Translations under genes and position numbers: made by a program | Part shown: piece by piece, positions 1 through 11,221 of the stretch | Position numbering within the stretch: the stretch's first letter is position 1 | Layout of the letters: each line of letters begins with the position of its first letter | Assembly: GCF_000004195.4 (NCBI RefSeq) | Contig: NC_030679.2 | Span: 146,198,243 to 146,262,242, forward strand | Direction: 5' to 3' | DNA: 64,000 nucleotides | Source of the DNA: Xenopus tropicalis | Taxonomy: Eukaryota; Chordata; Amphibia; Anura; Pipidae | The notes under the pieces: model-generated | The model's input: the letters and a program-made list of their open reading frames with translations, nothing else | Told to the model about the DNA's origin: nothing | Database searches by the model: none

Positions 1-52
1 CCTAATTTCTGGCAGATTAAAAAAAGCAACTTTAAAGGTAATCTGTTAATAA

Positions 53-140
53 TACAGGTATGGGACCTATTATCCAGAATGCTCAGGATCTGGGGTTTTC
101 TGGATAAGGGGTCTTTCCGTAATTTGGATCACCATACCTT
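53..140 (+). repeat. MITE terminus fragment (TACAGGTATGGGA family)
   Basis: This is one end of a Xenopus MITE whose ends read TACAGGTATGGGA and resemble the element at 13964-14620. Only the left end is present; the sequence then switches abruptly into the block duplicated at 144-1843. Confidence 0.7.
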
Positions 141-143
141 AAT

Positions 144-993
144 GGACAGAAACCCAATCATTTCTCATTTTTTGGGGAATTTTCAAATTCGACTAAACTC
201 GTTTTCCCAAATGTCTAAGATTTACTAAAAAAAAAAGTTGCAAGAAAAGTTGTAAAAAAAAACTTGATTTTTCAAATTGATTTACTAAAACTCAATCATT
301 TCTCATTTTTTTTGTATTTTCAAATTCGACTTTACTCTTTTTCCGAATGTCTAATATTTACTAAAAAAAAAAGTCGCAGGAAAAGTTGTAAAAAAATTAT
401 GGTGTTAACTTTCCCTTGAAACTGAGTGAAATAGAAACAATGATGGTGTTAACTTCCCCTTGAAACTGGGTGAAATAGAAAACAATGATGGGATTAACTT
501 CCCCTTGAAACTGGGTTAAATAGAAAACAATGATGGGATTAACTTCCCCTTGAAACTGGGTTAAATAGAAAACAATGATGGGATTAACTTCCCCTTGAAA
601 CTAGGTTAAATAGAAAACAATGATGGGATTAACTTCCCCTTGAAACTGGGTGAAATAGAAAACAATGATGGGATTAACTTCCCCTTGAAACTGTGTGAAA
701 TAGAAAACAATGATGGGATTAACTTCCCCTTGAAACTGGGTTAAATAGAAAACAATGATGGGATTAACTTCCCCTTGAAACTGGGTTAAATAGAAAACAA
801 TGATGGGATTAACTTCCCCTTGAAACTGGGTTAAATAGAAAACAATGATGGGATTAACTTCCCCTTGAAACTGGGTTAAATAGAAAACAATGATGGGATT
901 AACTTCCTCTTGAAACTGGGTGAAATAGAAAACAATGAGGGGATTAACTTCCTCTTGAAACTGGGTGAAATAGAAAACAAAGATGGGATTAAC
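144..993. repeat. 850-bp tandem duplication, copy 1
   Basis: This block is repeated at 994-1843 with an offset of exactly 850 bases. I compared the two copies line by line and saw no difference. It contains an AT-rich lead-in with two similar A/T stretches (about 144-400), then about 13 units of the 45-bp minisatellite. Confidence 0.9.
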
Positions 994-2486
994 GGACAGA
1001 AACCCAATCATTTCTCATTTTTTGGGGAATTTTCAAATTCGACTAAACTCGTTTTCCCAAATGTCTAAGATTTACTAAAAAAAAAAGTTGCAAGAAAAGT
1101 TGTAAAAAAAAACTTGATTTTTCAAATTGATTTACTAAAACTCAATCATTTCTCATTTTTTTTGTATTTTCAAATTCGACTTTACTCTTTTTCCGAATGT
1201 CTAATATTTACTAAAAAAAAAAGTCGCAGGAAAAGTTGTAAAAAAATTATGGTGTTAACTTTCCCTTGAAACTGAGTGAAATAGAAACAATGATGGTGTT
1301 AACTTCCCCTTGAAACTGGGTGAAATAGAAAACAATGATGGGATTAACTTCCCCTTGAAACTGGGTTAAATAGAAAACAATGATGGGATTAACTTCCCCT
1401 TGAAACTGGGTTAAATAGAAAACAATGATGGGATTAACTTCCCCTTGAAACTAGGTTAAATAGAAAACAATGATGGGATTAACTTCCCCTTGAAACTGGG
1501 TGAAATAGAAAACAATGATGGGATTAACTTCCCCTTGAAACTGTGTGAAATAGAAAACAATGATGGGATTAACTTCCCCTTGAAACTGGGTTAAATAGAA
1601 AACAATGATGGGATTAACTTCCCCTTGAAACTGGGTTAAATAGAAAACAATGATGGGATTAACTTCCCCTTGAAACTGGGTTAAATAGAAAACAATGATG
1701 GGATTAACTTCCCCTTGAAACTGGGTTAAATAGAAAACAATGATGGGATTAACTTCCTCTTGAAACTGGGTGAAATAGAAAACAATGAGGGGATTAACTT
1801 CCTCTTGAAACTGGGTGAAATAGAAAACAAAGATGGGATTAACGACCTCTTGAAACTGGGTGAAATAACAAACAATGAGGGGATTAACTTCCCCTTGAAA
1901 CTGGGTTAAATAGAAAACAATGATGGGATTAACTTCCCCTTGAAACTGGGTGAAATAGAAAACAATGATGGGATAAATTTCCTCTTGAAACTGGGTGAAA
2001 TAGAAAACAATGAGGGGATTAACTTCCTCTTGAAACTGGGTGAAATAGAAAACAATGATGGGATTAACTTCCCCTTGAAACTGTGTGAAATAGAAAACAA
2101 TGATGGGATTAACTTCCCCTTGAAACTGTGTGAAATAGAAAACAAAGATGGGATTAACGACCTCTTGAAACTGGGTGAAATAACAAACAATGATGGGATA
2201 AATTTTCACTTGAAACTGGGTGAAATAGAAAACAAAAATGGGATTATAGACCTCTTGAAACTGGGTGAAATAACAAACAATGATGGGATTAACTTCCCCT
2301 TGAAACTGGGTAAAATAGAAAACAATGATGGGATAAATTTCCTCTTGAAACTGGGTGAAATAGAAAACAATGAGGGGATTAACTTCCCCTTGAAACTGGG
2401 TGAAACAGAAAACAATGAGGGGATTAACAGCCTCTTGAAACTGGGTGAAATAGAAAACAGTGATGAGATTAATTTACCCTTGAAAA
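400..2486. repeat. 45-bp minisatellite
   Basis: The unit is 45 bp with the core CCTTGAAACTGGGTGAAATA followed by GAAAACAATGATGGGATTAA. About 13 units lie at 400-993 and about 27 at 1250-2486, separated by the AT-rich part of the duplicated block. Units vary at a few sites (GGGTGAAA or GGGTTAAA; CTTCCCC, CTTCCTC or CGACCTC). Because 45 is divisible by three, long open frames appear on both strands, with a 15-residue period. They are not genes. Confidence 0.95.
994..1843. repeat. 850-bp tandem duplication, copy 2
   Basis: Second copy of the block at 144-993. The junction cuts into a minisatellite unit at 993/994, so the duplication breakpoint lies inside the array. Either a very young duplication or an assembly artefact would explain the identity. 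Confidence 0.9.
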
Positions 2487-3010
2487 TGTATCAAGCCTCC
2501 ATAGGACTCCACCTTAAACCTGGAGTACTGTTTGTCAGTCAGAAAAAGTCACGCAAAGTTTAATAAATCTCGAACATTTGTGGTTTTCTAAAAAAGATGT
2601 CAAATTTTTCCAGAAAATACAAAGAATTATCTCAAATTTTTCAAGATAAAAACGAAACAATCATATATTGCCAATAAACACATTCGTATATCTCAGTAAA
2701 AAGCGGAACAAAAAAAATCTAATTTTCTCAGAAAACCTTAGTAAATGGGGCACTAATTGCTACAAAAATTTTCAAAAACTACAATAAAAAAGAAGACAAA
2801 GTAAAAATAAGTGTCTACAATATATTGTAGGTCCAGTTTAAATTGAATTTAACCTTAAAAGGGATGTTCAGCTCCTACAAACTCCTAACGGTATAGTGAG
2901 GATTTGCAAAATTCTATATTGTGCCAGGGTTTTCTTGATGAATATTTACCTACTAATATATAGTCTATATTTCCCCTTTAAAGGTTATTTAGTCCCTTTA
3001 TTTTTTACAG
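2487..3010. other. AT-rich intron 2 remainder of gene A
   Basis: No gene, tRNA or recognised repeat is visible here. The stretch ends with a polypyrimidine tract and TTTTACAG, the acceptor for exon 3 of gene A. Confidence 0.6.
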
Positions 3011-3832
3011 ATCAGTTACTTTGCCACAAACCCTATGCTCAGTGACCGTGGCTTGTTTCCATCCTTCCTACGCACCATCCCTAGTGATGAATTTCAAATG
3101 AAAGGTCTGGCCCAGCTGGTCCTCCATTTTGGTTGGTCTTGGGTTGGTCTCCTGGCCAGTGATAATGACTATGGTCAGTACGGGCTTCAGATGGTGAAGC
3201 AAGAAATAATAAACGGTGGCGCCTGTGTGGCCTTCTCTGAAAATATCATAACTGGTCAACCCAATAGAAATGCTCAATATCTTGCCCAAGTTATTACAAA
3301 GTCAACTGCAAATGTCGTCGTTGTGGTTACCTCTGATGTTGACTTTGTGATTGTGCTGGAAGAGCTACTAAGGCAGAATGTAACTGGGATTACCTGGGTA
3401 GCCAGTGAAGCTTGGGCAACGTCAGATTTGCTATCCGGGGAGCGATTCAGAAAGATATTATCAGGCACTATTGGCTTGGCCATCCATAGTGGGACCATGC
3501 CAGAGTTCAGCAAGTATCTCAACAGTCTTCATCCAGCCTCCCATCTTCATGATTTATTTATAAGAGAATTTTGGGAGAAAACCTTCTCTTGTACTTGGCC
3601 AAGTCAGGAGACTTTGGTTACACGGCTAAACAGTTCTACACTGCCGGCATGTACAGGAAACGAGAAGCTGGAAGGCTTAGCAACTGAAGAAGGTCACAGG
3701 GTATCTCTCAATATATACACAGCTGTCTATGCCATTGCATTGGGTCTTCAGAATCTGCTTGACTGTAAGCCGGGAACTGGGCCATTTGCTGATGGTTCCT
3801 GTGCTGACATCTCTACGTTCCAACCTTGGCAG
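3011..3832 (+). CDS. V2R gene A exon 3 (flytrap domain)
   Basis: Phase-0 exon of 822 bp, opening with ISYFATNPMLSDRGLFPSF after TTTTACAG and ending in STFQPWQ before GTAACA. It carries the family signatures FGWSWVGLLASDNDYGQ, LLRQNVTGITWVASEAWAT and NIYTAVYAIA. These build the ligand-binding lobes. It is the most divergent exon between gene A and genes C/D. Confidence 0.95.
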
Positions 3833-6800
3833 GTAACAAATTACTTTTTCAAGGAGTTCCGGTGATGCATTCAGTTGCCCATAGGGAACTTTTTAACGTT
3901 GATTTCTTTTTTTTTTAATTATTAGCTTCTCCACTATATTAAAAATATAAATTTCAAGAACAAAGACCAGAACCCGATTTTTTTTGACGCAAAAGGGAAC
4001 CCTCCAGCAGTCTACGATTTTGTGAATTGGCGCCTGGGCACCAAGGGAACGCTAAAGCAGGCGACGGTTGCCAGTTATGACTTGAGCGGCCCAGATTGGA
4101 AGACTTTTAATGTAGACACTTCTGGGATTATATGGGCCAACAGAAACACACAGGTAAAGCAATGGCCAACATTTATCAATAGCTACATACCCCTCATATT
4201 TTTCCTGCTGTCGTGGATTTACAGTATCTCTCTGTATAGACCATGATTTAACATAAAGACTGTTCCTGCTGAATTGCACTTAGTACAGGTATGGGATCCG
4301 TTATACAGAAACCTGTTATCCAGAAAGCTCCAAATTACAGAAAGCCTTTCTCCCATAGACTCCATTTTAATCAAATAATTCAGACTGCAATAATTAACCA
4401 GTACCTTGTATTTGATAATAATAAACCAGTACCTTGTATTTGATATCATTAATCCTTATACGGCAGCTTATTGGCCCAAGTATGGTACCAGCCGACAGGC
4501 CTATCCAAACAATATTGATTGGTCAGGTTTGATTTTGCTGTCAAATAAGGGACTTTGTCCCTCATCTCAACAGCCTGTGTTGCTCCAATTATGATCCAAT
4601 CATTGACCAAGCAATTGGATCAATTGGATATTGCCCACCTGAAGGTGAAAATGTTACCAGCTGATTGGTTGCTAAGGGTAAAAGAACTAGTACAAACATT
4701 ACAATTTGTATTTTATTACCATTTAAACTATTATCTGGTTGTTATGGTCCTAATTACTTTGGCAACGAGAAAGCAAATTATGAAGGACTGAGTGGAAGAT
4801 GTGGAGTAGTGGAGCATGATTGGAAAAAGAAGTATTAAATAATAACAACAATGGAAATAAAACCATATCTTCGTAATCAATCTGTTTTTCGGCTTATTGG
4901 TCATCGCTGACTGTGGCAACCAGATAGAAAAATTCATTTTAAGTTGAGAGCAAAGCAAATAAAATCATGATGGTTCTAAAGTAGTGATGAGTAGTGACAG
5001 GCATGGATTCCAATTTTGGCCACACGACTATTTTGGCCACGTGACTATTCTTTTGGCGTCCGCAACTATTCTTGCGCAAGAATAGCCGTAGACGCCAAAA
5101 GAATAGTCGTGTGGCCAAAATTGTCACAAGAATAGTCGCAGGCGTCAAAAGAATAGTCGCACATCCAAAATTGTTGCAAGAATAGTCGCGCATCCAAAAA
5201 ATTGTCACAAGAATAGTCGCAGATATAAAAAAATGAGCCTCGTGGGCAAAATTTAGCCGTTTTGCAAATTTTTCGGCATTTCGCGAATCTTATGAAAGAT
5301 TCGCGAATTTATTGGCGAAGCGAAACAGGACAGATTCTCTCATCACTAGTGATGAGCGAATTTTTTCGGCAGGCGTGGATTTGCAGTGAATTTCCGTATT
5401 TTGCCATTGGTTCCAGAAAACTTCAATGAATATCCGCCACGAAAAAAGTTATCGCGCATGAAAAAAAGTCACGGACGTGTCAAAAAATTAGGGCGATTTC
5501 TCGATGGGTATGCACTCCAGACACGGGTGAAGGTGGCGTCAGGACAATTGTGGATAAAGCTATTTCTTAAACCACCTTCACCCGTGTCTGGAGTGCGTAC
5601 CCATCAAAAAATTGTACTTGTGACTGCTGGGTCTCCCTTTGCTATGGGTCTGGGGCGCTGCACCGGGACCACTGGGTCAGTGGGGTGAGTGTCCATTAAA
5701 AACTGATTAGATACATGATAATCAAATGAAGAAATAGTCGTGAAAATAATTTTCCGTGGGTGAAGGGTCCGGGACAAGACCAACTTTGTGAAGGGGTGAG
5801 CGAACGCTAATTGATAGTGACGGGCAAAATGTTTCGCCAGGCATGGATTCGTGGCGAATTTCCACTTTTCGCCATTCGCGGATTGTTTCGCGAAACGGAT
5901 GAAAAAATTTACAGCGGAAAAATCCACCGCATGTCCAAAAATTGTAGCCGTGCGACAAAATAATAGCCGCGGGCGACAAAAGAATAGCCGTGGCCGACAA
6001 AAGAATAGCCGTGGCCGACAAAAGAATAGCCAGGGCCGACAAAAGAATAGCCAGGGCCGACAAAAGAATAGCCGTGGGCGACAAAGGAATAGCCGCGGGC
6101 GACAAAAGAATAGCCGTGGCCGACAAAAGAATAGCCGTGGCCGACAAAAGAATAGCCAGGGCCGACAAAAGAATAGCCGCGGGCGACAAAGGAATAGCCG
6201 CGGGCGACAAAAGAATAGCCGTGGCCGACAAAAGAATAGCCGTGGCCGACAAAAGAATAGCCGTGGCCGACAAAAGAATAGCCAGGGCCGACAAAAGAAT
6301 AGCCAGGGCCGACAAAAGAATAGCCGCGGACGACAAAGGAATAGCCACATGACATTTTCACCGTTTCGCGGATCTTTTGAAAAATTTGCGGATTTTTCTG
6401 CGAAACGGAAAAGATCCGCTCATCACTACTAATTGAGACTGGCTGTTTCAAATGTAAATTAGGCTTGATGTGCTGGGTGGCTTAAAGCAAGTTTTCGTAT
6501 TGTTGTATTTAAAAAATGAGCGTGGTCGTGTCAAAAATGGGCGCGGTCACGTAAAAAATAGGCACGAGGTGCGGTCGCCGTTTCACAAATTTTCTTATCG
6601 GTTCGAGAATTTTTTGGACAAAGCAAAACGGAACAGATTCGCTCATCACTATTCAAAAGCTACACCTTACCCTGTGCCCTAAGCAGCTACAACAAGGGGA
6701 GGTACGGTTCTCTATATAATATAACACAACTATATCTTCTCTATTTGGCAATCTTGACAACAACCATATACAAATCAAGAAGTCTCACCAAACAATACAT

Positions 6801-8173
6801 TTGGTATAATACAAAGAAATTTCAATGGTATGAACTAATTTGACATTGCAGTCAGCAGTGACCATCTGGGGTCTACTGTAAAATCTGTAGTTATTCCTTA
6901 GATATTTGCATTTGATGTAAATAACACAATGCCATCACAAATAACCAAGAGTTTTTTCAAGGTAATATCATATTTAGAGACTGAAATGTATTTTGAATTA
7001 GTAATCATGGCTTTATATAGGTAGATCGTAGTCTTCTCTATAACTTTATTATATTTCCTTAGGTTCCCTTATCCAAGTGCAGCCCAAGTTGTTCTCCTGG
7101 ATTCAGGCAGATGATTGTACCTGAAAAGCCCCCATGTTGCTATGAGTGTGCCCGGTGTCCCCAGGGGCAGATTTCAAACCAAACAGGTATTGGTATTTTT
7201 TCTTTTTCCTTCATTTCATTTGGATGAACCTGTATGAAGGACTTGATAGAAATGTTGTTTTCCAGATGCGGTGGAATGTCATCCGTGTTCTTGGGATACT
7301 TGGCCTGATCCAAATCGAATCAAATGTGTGCCAAAAACGACAGAATTCCTTTTCTATGAAGGACCTTTGGGTTATGGCTTAACAAGCACTGCCATGATTT
7401 CTTCTCCAGTACCACTTTTTATTTTGGGAATTTTCATTTGTTACAAAAAGACGCCAATAGTCCGAGCCAACAACTACTCCCTTAGCTGCCTTCTCCTGCT
7501 TTCCCTGTTCCTCTGTTTCCTTTGCTCTTTAGGGTTCATTGGTTACCCACAACCTGAAAAGTGCCTTCTGCGCCAGGTGGCATTTGGGATGGTTTTTGCT
7601 CTCTGCATCTCCTGTGTTCTGGCCAAAACCATCACTGTTGTCATTGCCTTTAATGCAACCAAACCCGGAAACAGGTTAAGAAAGTGGACAGGAGTAAGGG
7701 TGTCCTACTGTGTTATTGGGATATGTGTCCTTATTCAGTTATTTCTGTGTGTGATATGGCTCATCTTGTCTCCTCCCTTCCCTGAATATGACACTGGTAC
7801 CAAACCTGGAATCATAATTGTAGTTTGCAATGAAGGGTCACCCACAGCTTTCTGGTGCATGCTGGGATACCTTGGATTCTTGGCCATGATCAGTTTCATT
7901 GTTGCCTTCCTGGCCAGACGCCTCCCTGACAGTTTCAATGAAGCCAAATTGATCACATTCAGTATGTTGGCTTTCCTCAGTGTGTGGGTGTCCTTTATCC
8001 CAGCCTATCTCAGTGCCCGGGGCATGTATACTGTGGCAATGGAGGTCTTTGCCATCCTGTCTTCCAGTTGGGCTGTGGTGGGCTGTATCTTTGTGCCAAA
8101 ATGTTACATTGTATTGTTCAAACCCAATGTGAACTCAAGAAAACATATCCTTGGAAAAAGAGGTCCAATGTGA
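3011..8173 (+). CDS. V2R gene A, 3' part (exons 3-6)
   Basis: This is a vomeronasal type-2 receptor, a class C G-protein-coupled receptor. The family detects peptides and amino-acid-like cues at the surface of sensory neurons. Exons are 3011-3832, 3926-4153, 7063-7186 and 7266-8173, all with AG/GT borders, matching phases and no internal stops. They encode 274 + 76 + 343 residues: most of the Venus-flytrap domain, the cysteine-rich linker and seven helices. Exons 1 and 2 (signal peptide and first flytrap lobe) are not in 1-3010, so the gene must begin left of the window or be 5'-truncated. Intron 4 is 2.9 kb and MITE-filled; introns 3 and 5 are 93 and 79 bp. Family assignment is certain; the exact ortholog is unknown. 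Confidence 0.93.
3926..4153 (+). CDS. V2R gene A exon 4
   Basis: A 228-bp phase-0 exon of 76 codons, flanked by TTATTAG and GTAAAG. It encodes LLHYIKNINF at the start, the family motif FDAKGNPPAVYD, and ends with IIWANRNTQ. It closes the flytrap domain. The preceding intron is only 93 bp. Confidence 0.95.
4284..4470 (+). repeat. MITE fragment (TACAGGTATGGGA family) in intron 4
   Basis: Starts with the family terminus GTACAGGTATGGGATCCG, then CCCATAGACTCCATTTTAAT. The segment CAGTACCTTGTATTTGATA occurs twice in a row, and the other terminus is missing. Confidence 0.7.
4983..5347. repeat. MITE, AGTGATGAG family
   Basis: The ends read AGTGATGAG and CTCATCACT and enclose GCATGGATTC and GAAACAGGACAGATTC, the marks of the commonest MITE in the window. 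Its interior (about 5030-5220) holds a run of 20-21-bp units built on CAAAAGAATAGTCG. Confidence 0.75.
5503..5605. repeat. 34-bp near-perfect inverted repeat
   Basis: The arms are 5503-5536 and 5572-5605, beginning GATGGGTATGCACTCCAGAC and ending GGAGTGCGTACCCATC. There is one mismatch over 34 bp and a loop of about 35 bp. I do not recognise the element; it may be the end of another MITE. Confidence 0.8.
5816..6427. repeat. Nested AGTGATGAG-family MITE with 21-bp array
   Basis: The left end reads AGTGACGGGCAAAATGTTTC and the right end CTCATCACT. The middle (about 5940-6345) is roughly 19 tandem 21-bp units of the form AATAGCCGTGGCCGACAAAA + G, with alternating sub-variants (GTGGCCG, AGGGCCG, GTGGGCG, CGCGGGCG). 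The period is divisible by three, so every frame looks open; no gene is implied. Confidence 0.85.
6651..7062 (+). other. Unannotated intron 4 sequence of gene A
   Basis: I see no repeat or gene here apart from the polypyrimidine tract and TTTCCTTAG acceptor of exon 5. Confidence 0.5.
7063..7186 (+). CDS. V2R gene A exon 5 (cysteine-rich linker)
   Basis: The 124-bp exon encodes VPLSKCSPSCSPGFRQM, then PPCCYECARCPQGQISNQT, with six cysteines. Together with three more at the start of exon 6 this gives the nine-cysteine linker of class C receptors. Borders are TTCCTTAG and GTATTG. Confidence 0.95.
7266..8173 (+). CDS. V2R gene A exon 6 (seven-helix domain)
   Basis: Last exon, 908 bp, opening with VECHPCSWDTWPDPNR. 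The seven-helix domain includes PIVRANNYSLSC, GFIGYPQPEKCLLRQVAFGM, CNEGSPTAFWCMLGY, RRLPDSFNEAKLITFSML and FIPAYLSARGMYTVAMEVF. The stop is TGA at 8171-8173. Length is normal and the frame is uninterrupted. The nucleotides of several helices are identical to those of gene B. Confidence 0.96.
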
Positions 8174-8310
8174 ATTTTTTATATAAAATGAAACATGTTT
8201 TTCTAATATGGTTTGTAAGTCACATGATGACTTTAAGAGAAATGTATTTTAAAAAATAACATTTGGTGGATGGGGTTCTGGGAAGGAAATATTAAAAAAA
8301 AAAACCCAGC

Positions 8311-8737
8311 AGAACAATGGGAAGGGAGCAAGATAGCAACTCCCAGTAGGTATCAGAATAGCACTCAATAGTAAGAAATCCAAGTCCGGCTTGGGACTCC
8401 TCCAGTTACATGGGAGTAGGAGAAACAATAGGTTAGCTGAAAGCAGTTCTAATGTGTAGCGCTGGCTGAAAGCTTAGACTCAGGCACACTTTACTGCTGC
8501 GCTGCAAGTTGGAGTGATATCCCCCCCCTCACCCCCAGCAGCCGATCAGCAGAACAATGGGAAGGGAGCAAGATAGCAACTCCCAGTAGGTATCAGAATA
8601 GCACTCAATAGTAAGAAATCCAAGTCCGGCTTGGGACTCCTCCAGTTACATGGGTGTAGGAGAAACAATAGGTTAGCTGAAAGCAGTTCTAATGTCTAGC
8701 GCTGGCTGAAAGCTCAGACTCAGGCACAAGGCACTGA
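8311..8737. repeat. 240-bp tandem duplication downstream of gene A
   Basis: AGAACAATGGGAAGGGAGCA starts at 8311 and again at 8551. The copies match closely for about 180 bp, including AATCCAAGTCCGGCTTGGGA, and the second then continues differently. Origin not recognised. Confidence 0.8.
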
Positions 8738-9870
8738 GATGGCGCCTACACACCAATATTACAGCTACAAATACATTGGTTGGGAATTATTTGCTATGTA
8801 AACAGTATCATTTAGAAATAACAACTGCTTCATACAAATCACAACAGAATTAAGAATTAGAACCTGATGCTAAAACAGCTGCCTTGGTAGAACCTTCCAG
8901 AACCTTGCTTTGAAGGTCGTTTGTAATGAATAACTGCATGAATGTTCAATAAATAAATAAAAGAGTTTTCTTATTGCCTTGTCTAGTTTTGTATTGTTTA
9001 TCATGAATCAGGACGAGTAGTTTGGGGGTTTGCCCAGATTTATCCCATATTAATATCTCCTTCTGGACAATTTAGGAGTCATATTGCATAGACCACATTG
9101 GTGGATGAGCTTCTAATATGCTTGGAACTGGTATTTTATCTGATGAGAGGATGTGTGGACTAATAAACTAGTAATAACATGAATGCTTGTTGGGAAACCT
9201 TGACAAGAGGGAAAGGGTCACTTACCATGGTACCTACCCTGCCCCGCTGAACGCAGGTGTTATAGTGATAGAAATTAATTACCGTCCCCAACAGGTGAAT
9301 TTCGGCACCAAATGACATCATTAGTCCATATATAGCTTATCAGTTCATTAAGTCTTGGTCATCATGAAGTCATCATGATGACGTTCACATCTTCAAGAGG
9401 CAGCTGGCTGGAAAAATCTCACCCCTGATTGGTTGCTATGGGTTACAGCTCAGGTGCAAATGTGACCAGTGTTTATAAATGAGTCCCTATGTTGCTGATA
9501 CCTAGTGGTGGAAAAGTGATTGAACGTGCTGTTCAACCAAAGACAAGGACTTAATAAACTGATTAGTTGTATATGGACTAATGATGGTTCTGATACTCAA
9601 CAGTTAGGGAGGGTAATTAAGTGGTTTCACTATCGCTGTATATTATCCTTGAAAAAGGTCCCCAGGTGGGACAGAAATGTCAGGTTAAGATGCTGTATCA
9701 CCATGTGAAATTGATCACCTAAAGAGAGTGCTGATCCTTCATATCCATAGGCTCTTTCCTTCTCCTGACGAAGATCCCTGTAGGGGACTGAAACCTTGAG
9801 ATAATGAAACTGATACCTTCACCTGATGTTAAGTGCTGACATCCTTCTCTTTTGTTATACATTTTGTCTT
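8738..9870. other. Intergenic, no gene recognised
   Basis: Overlapping AATAAA hexamers at 8948-8961 could serve as poly(A) signals, but they are 775 bp after the stop of gene A. Segments near 9660-9800 (CCCCAGGTGGGACAGAAATG, CTGACGAAGATCCCTGTAGG) resemble 3' regions of retroelements; I cannot place them. Confidence 0.4.
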
Positions 9871-9873
9871 GCT

Positions 9874-10390
9874 CAAGAAATAATATGGAAGTCTGTACAC
9901 TGGGTAACCAGGGGTATATACCCGCAAATGGAAGGACTAAGCTGTGGAGCCATGATTATGTGAATGCAAGGTTTTAATGAAGACAAAATAACAGAACAGA
10001 AATTGGTGCAAGGTGAAAATATAAACAAATATAAAGGCCAGTAACAGCAATTGACAGGCAGAAATGGAGTTGGACCGGTAGTTGGGACAGGCAGCTGGCA
10101 AGATTGGTCGAAGATAAGGCCAAGGTGATCCACCAGAGCAGAGCTAGGAGGGGCACAGGGGTACAGGAACAGGGCAGGGAACAAGGAACTAGGAACACAG
10201 GAACCATGACGGCAGGATCTCAGCTAGTAAGCTTAATGACCAAACCAAGAGAAATAGCCAGAGGTAGGCTTATAAAGGGGCTTATAGTCCCCAGTGGCTC
10301 AGTTGGTAAGTACACAGTACCTAACATAAATACTCCAATGTTCAAATCCCATTTGGTCCTGACATGCACCTCCTGGTCTGTAATATACCT
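9874..10390. other. Intergenic, unrecognised; weak tRNA-like segment
   Basis: No coding gene is supported. Around 10290-10362 there is a box-A-like TGGCTCAGTTGG and a box-B-like GTTCAAATCCC with poor stems. It may be a decayed tRNA or SINE head. Confidence 0.3.
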
Positions 10391-10403
10391 ATCTAACTAT
10401 AGA

Positions 10404-10664
10404 TTTTGAGCAAATCTGTCCCATTTACCTTCGCCGTAAAATTTGCAAAACGACAAGAAAATTTGCGAAACGCATTTGGTTTTTTTTTCCGTAACCAATC
10501 TTGGCACGACCTCGCCCAATTTTACGTGACCGGGACTTTTTTTGACGAGCGACAAATTTTTCCGCTACGAATTTCCGTAGCAGTTTTGTGAAACAATTTG
10601 GCAAAGGCGGAATGCAGAAATTCGCTGCGAATCCATGCCTGGCAAAAAAAAATCGCTCATCACT
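10404..10664. repeat. MITE, AGTGATGAG family
   Basis: It begins TGAGCAAATCTGTCCC and ends CATGCCTGGC followed by CGCTCATCACT. It abuts a second copy in the opposite orientation. Confidence 0.75.
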
Positions 10665-11040
10665 AGTGATGAGTGAATTTTTTCGCCAGGCATGGATTCG
10701 CAGCGAATTTCCTCATTTTGCCATTGGAGAATTGTTCCACGAAAATTCACCACGGAAAAATTTGTCGCTCGTCGAAAGAAGTCCCGGTCACGTCAAATTG
10801 GGCGAGGTCGTGCCAAGATTGGATTTTTTTTGTTGCACGTCAAATTGGGCGTGGTCACGTAAAAAAAAGGGTGCGCTCTTGTAAAAAAAAGGGCGCAATT
10901 GCGTCAAAATTGGGCATGGTCGCTTCAAAAAAGCACGGACGGAAAAAAAAATGACGCGTGTGAGACAAATGCGTTTCACAAATTTTCGCCGTTTCGCAAA
11001 TTTTATGGCAAAGCGAAGCGGAACAGATTCACTCATCACT
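10665..11040. repeat. MITE, AGTGATGAG family
   Basis: It begins AGTGATGAGTGAATTTTTTC + GCCAGGCATGG and ends GAACAGATTCACTCATCACT. It is the head-to-head partner of the copy at 10404-10664. Confidence 0.8.
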
Positions 11041-11221
11041 AACTTTAGTCATTAATAGAATCTGCCATCGCAACATAACCCAACAGGGCATTCCATAGCC
11101 TCACTGCTCTTACCACGAAATACCATTTTTCCTGCTTAAAATGAAGGTTCAGCTCCTCAGTGGTCTCTTTTTCTTTCTATATGGATAAAAATATCTGTCT
11201 AATGTTCTCTTTTACACTCGT

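Larger units (their letters stand above)
5348..6650. repeat. MITE, AGTGATGAG family, split by nested insertions
   Basis: It opens AGTGATGAGCGAATTTTTTC and ends GATTCGCTCATCACT. The two halves are separated by a hairpin-bearing segment (5503-5815) and by a complete second member of the same family (5816-6427). Confidence 0.65.

Noticed and set aside
601..2563. Long open frames of up to 252 codons on both strands with a 15-residue period
   Set aside because: They arise from a 45-bp minisatellite; several frames and both strands are open, with no domain or start context.
5604..6432. Open frames of 120-248 codons, apparent Arg/Gly/Cys-rich repeats
   Set aside because: Product of a 21-bp array inside a MITE, open in several frames on both strands.
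7735..7956. Minus-strand frames opposite exon 6 (also 34006-34227 and 43558-43779)
   Set aside because: They recur in each gene because they mirror the conserved receptor codons; shadow frames.
9660..9830. Hairpin-like phrases resembling retroelement 3' ends
   Set aside because: Too short and diverged to assign to a family.
10290..10362. Possible tRNA or SINE head
   Set aside because: Box-like motifs are present but the acceptor and T-arm stems do not pair convincingly.
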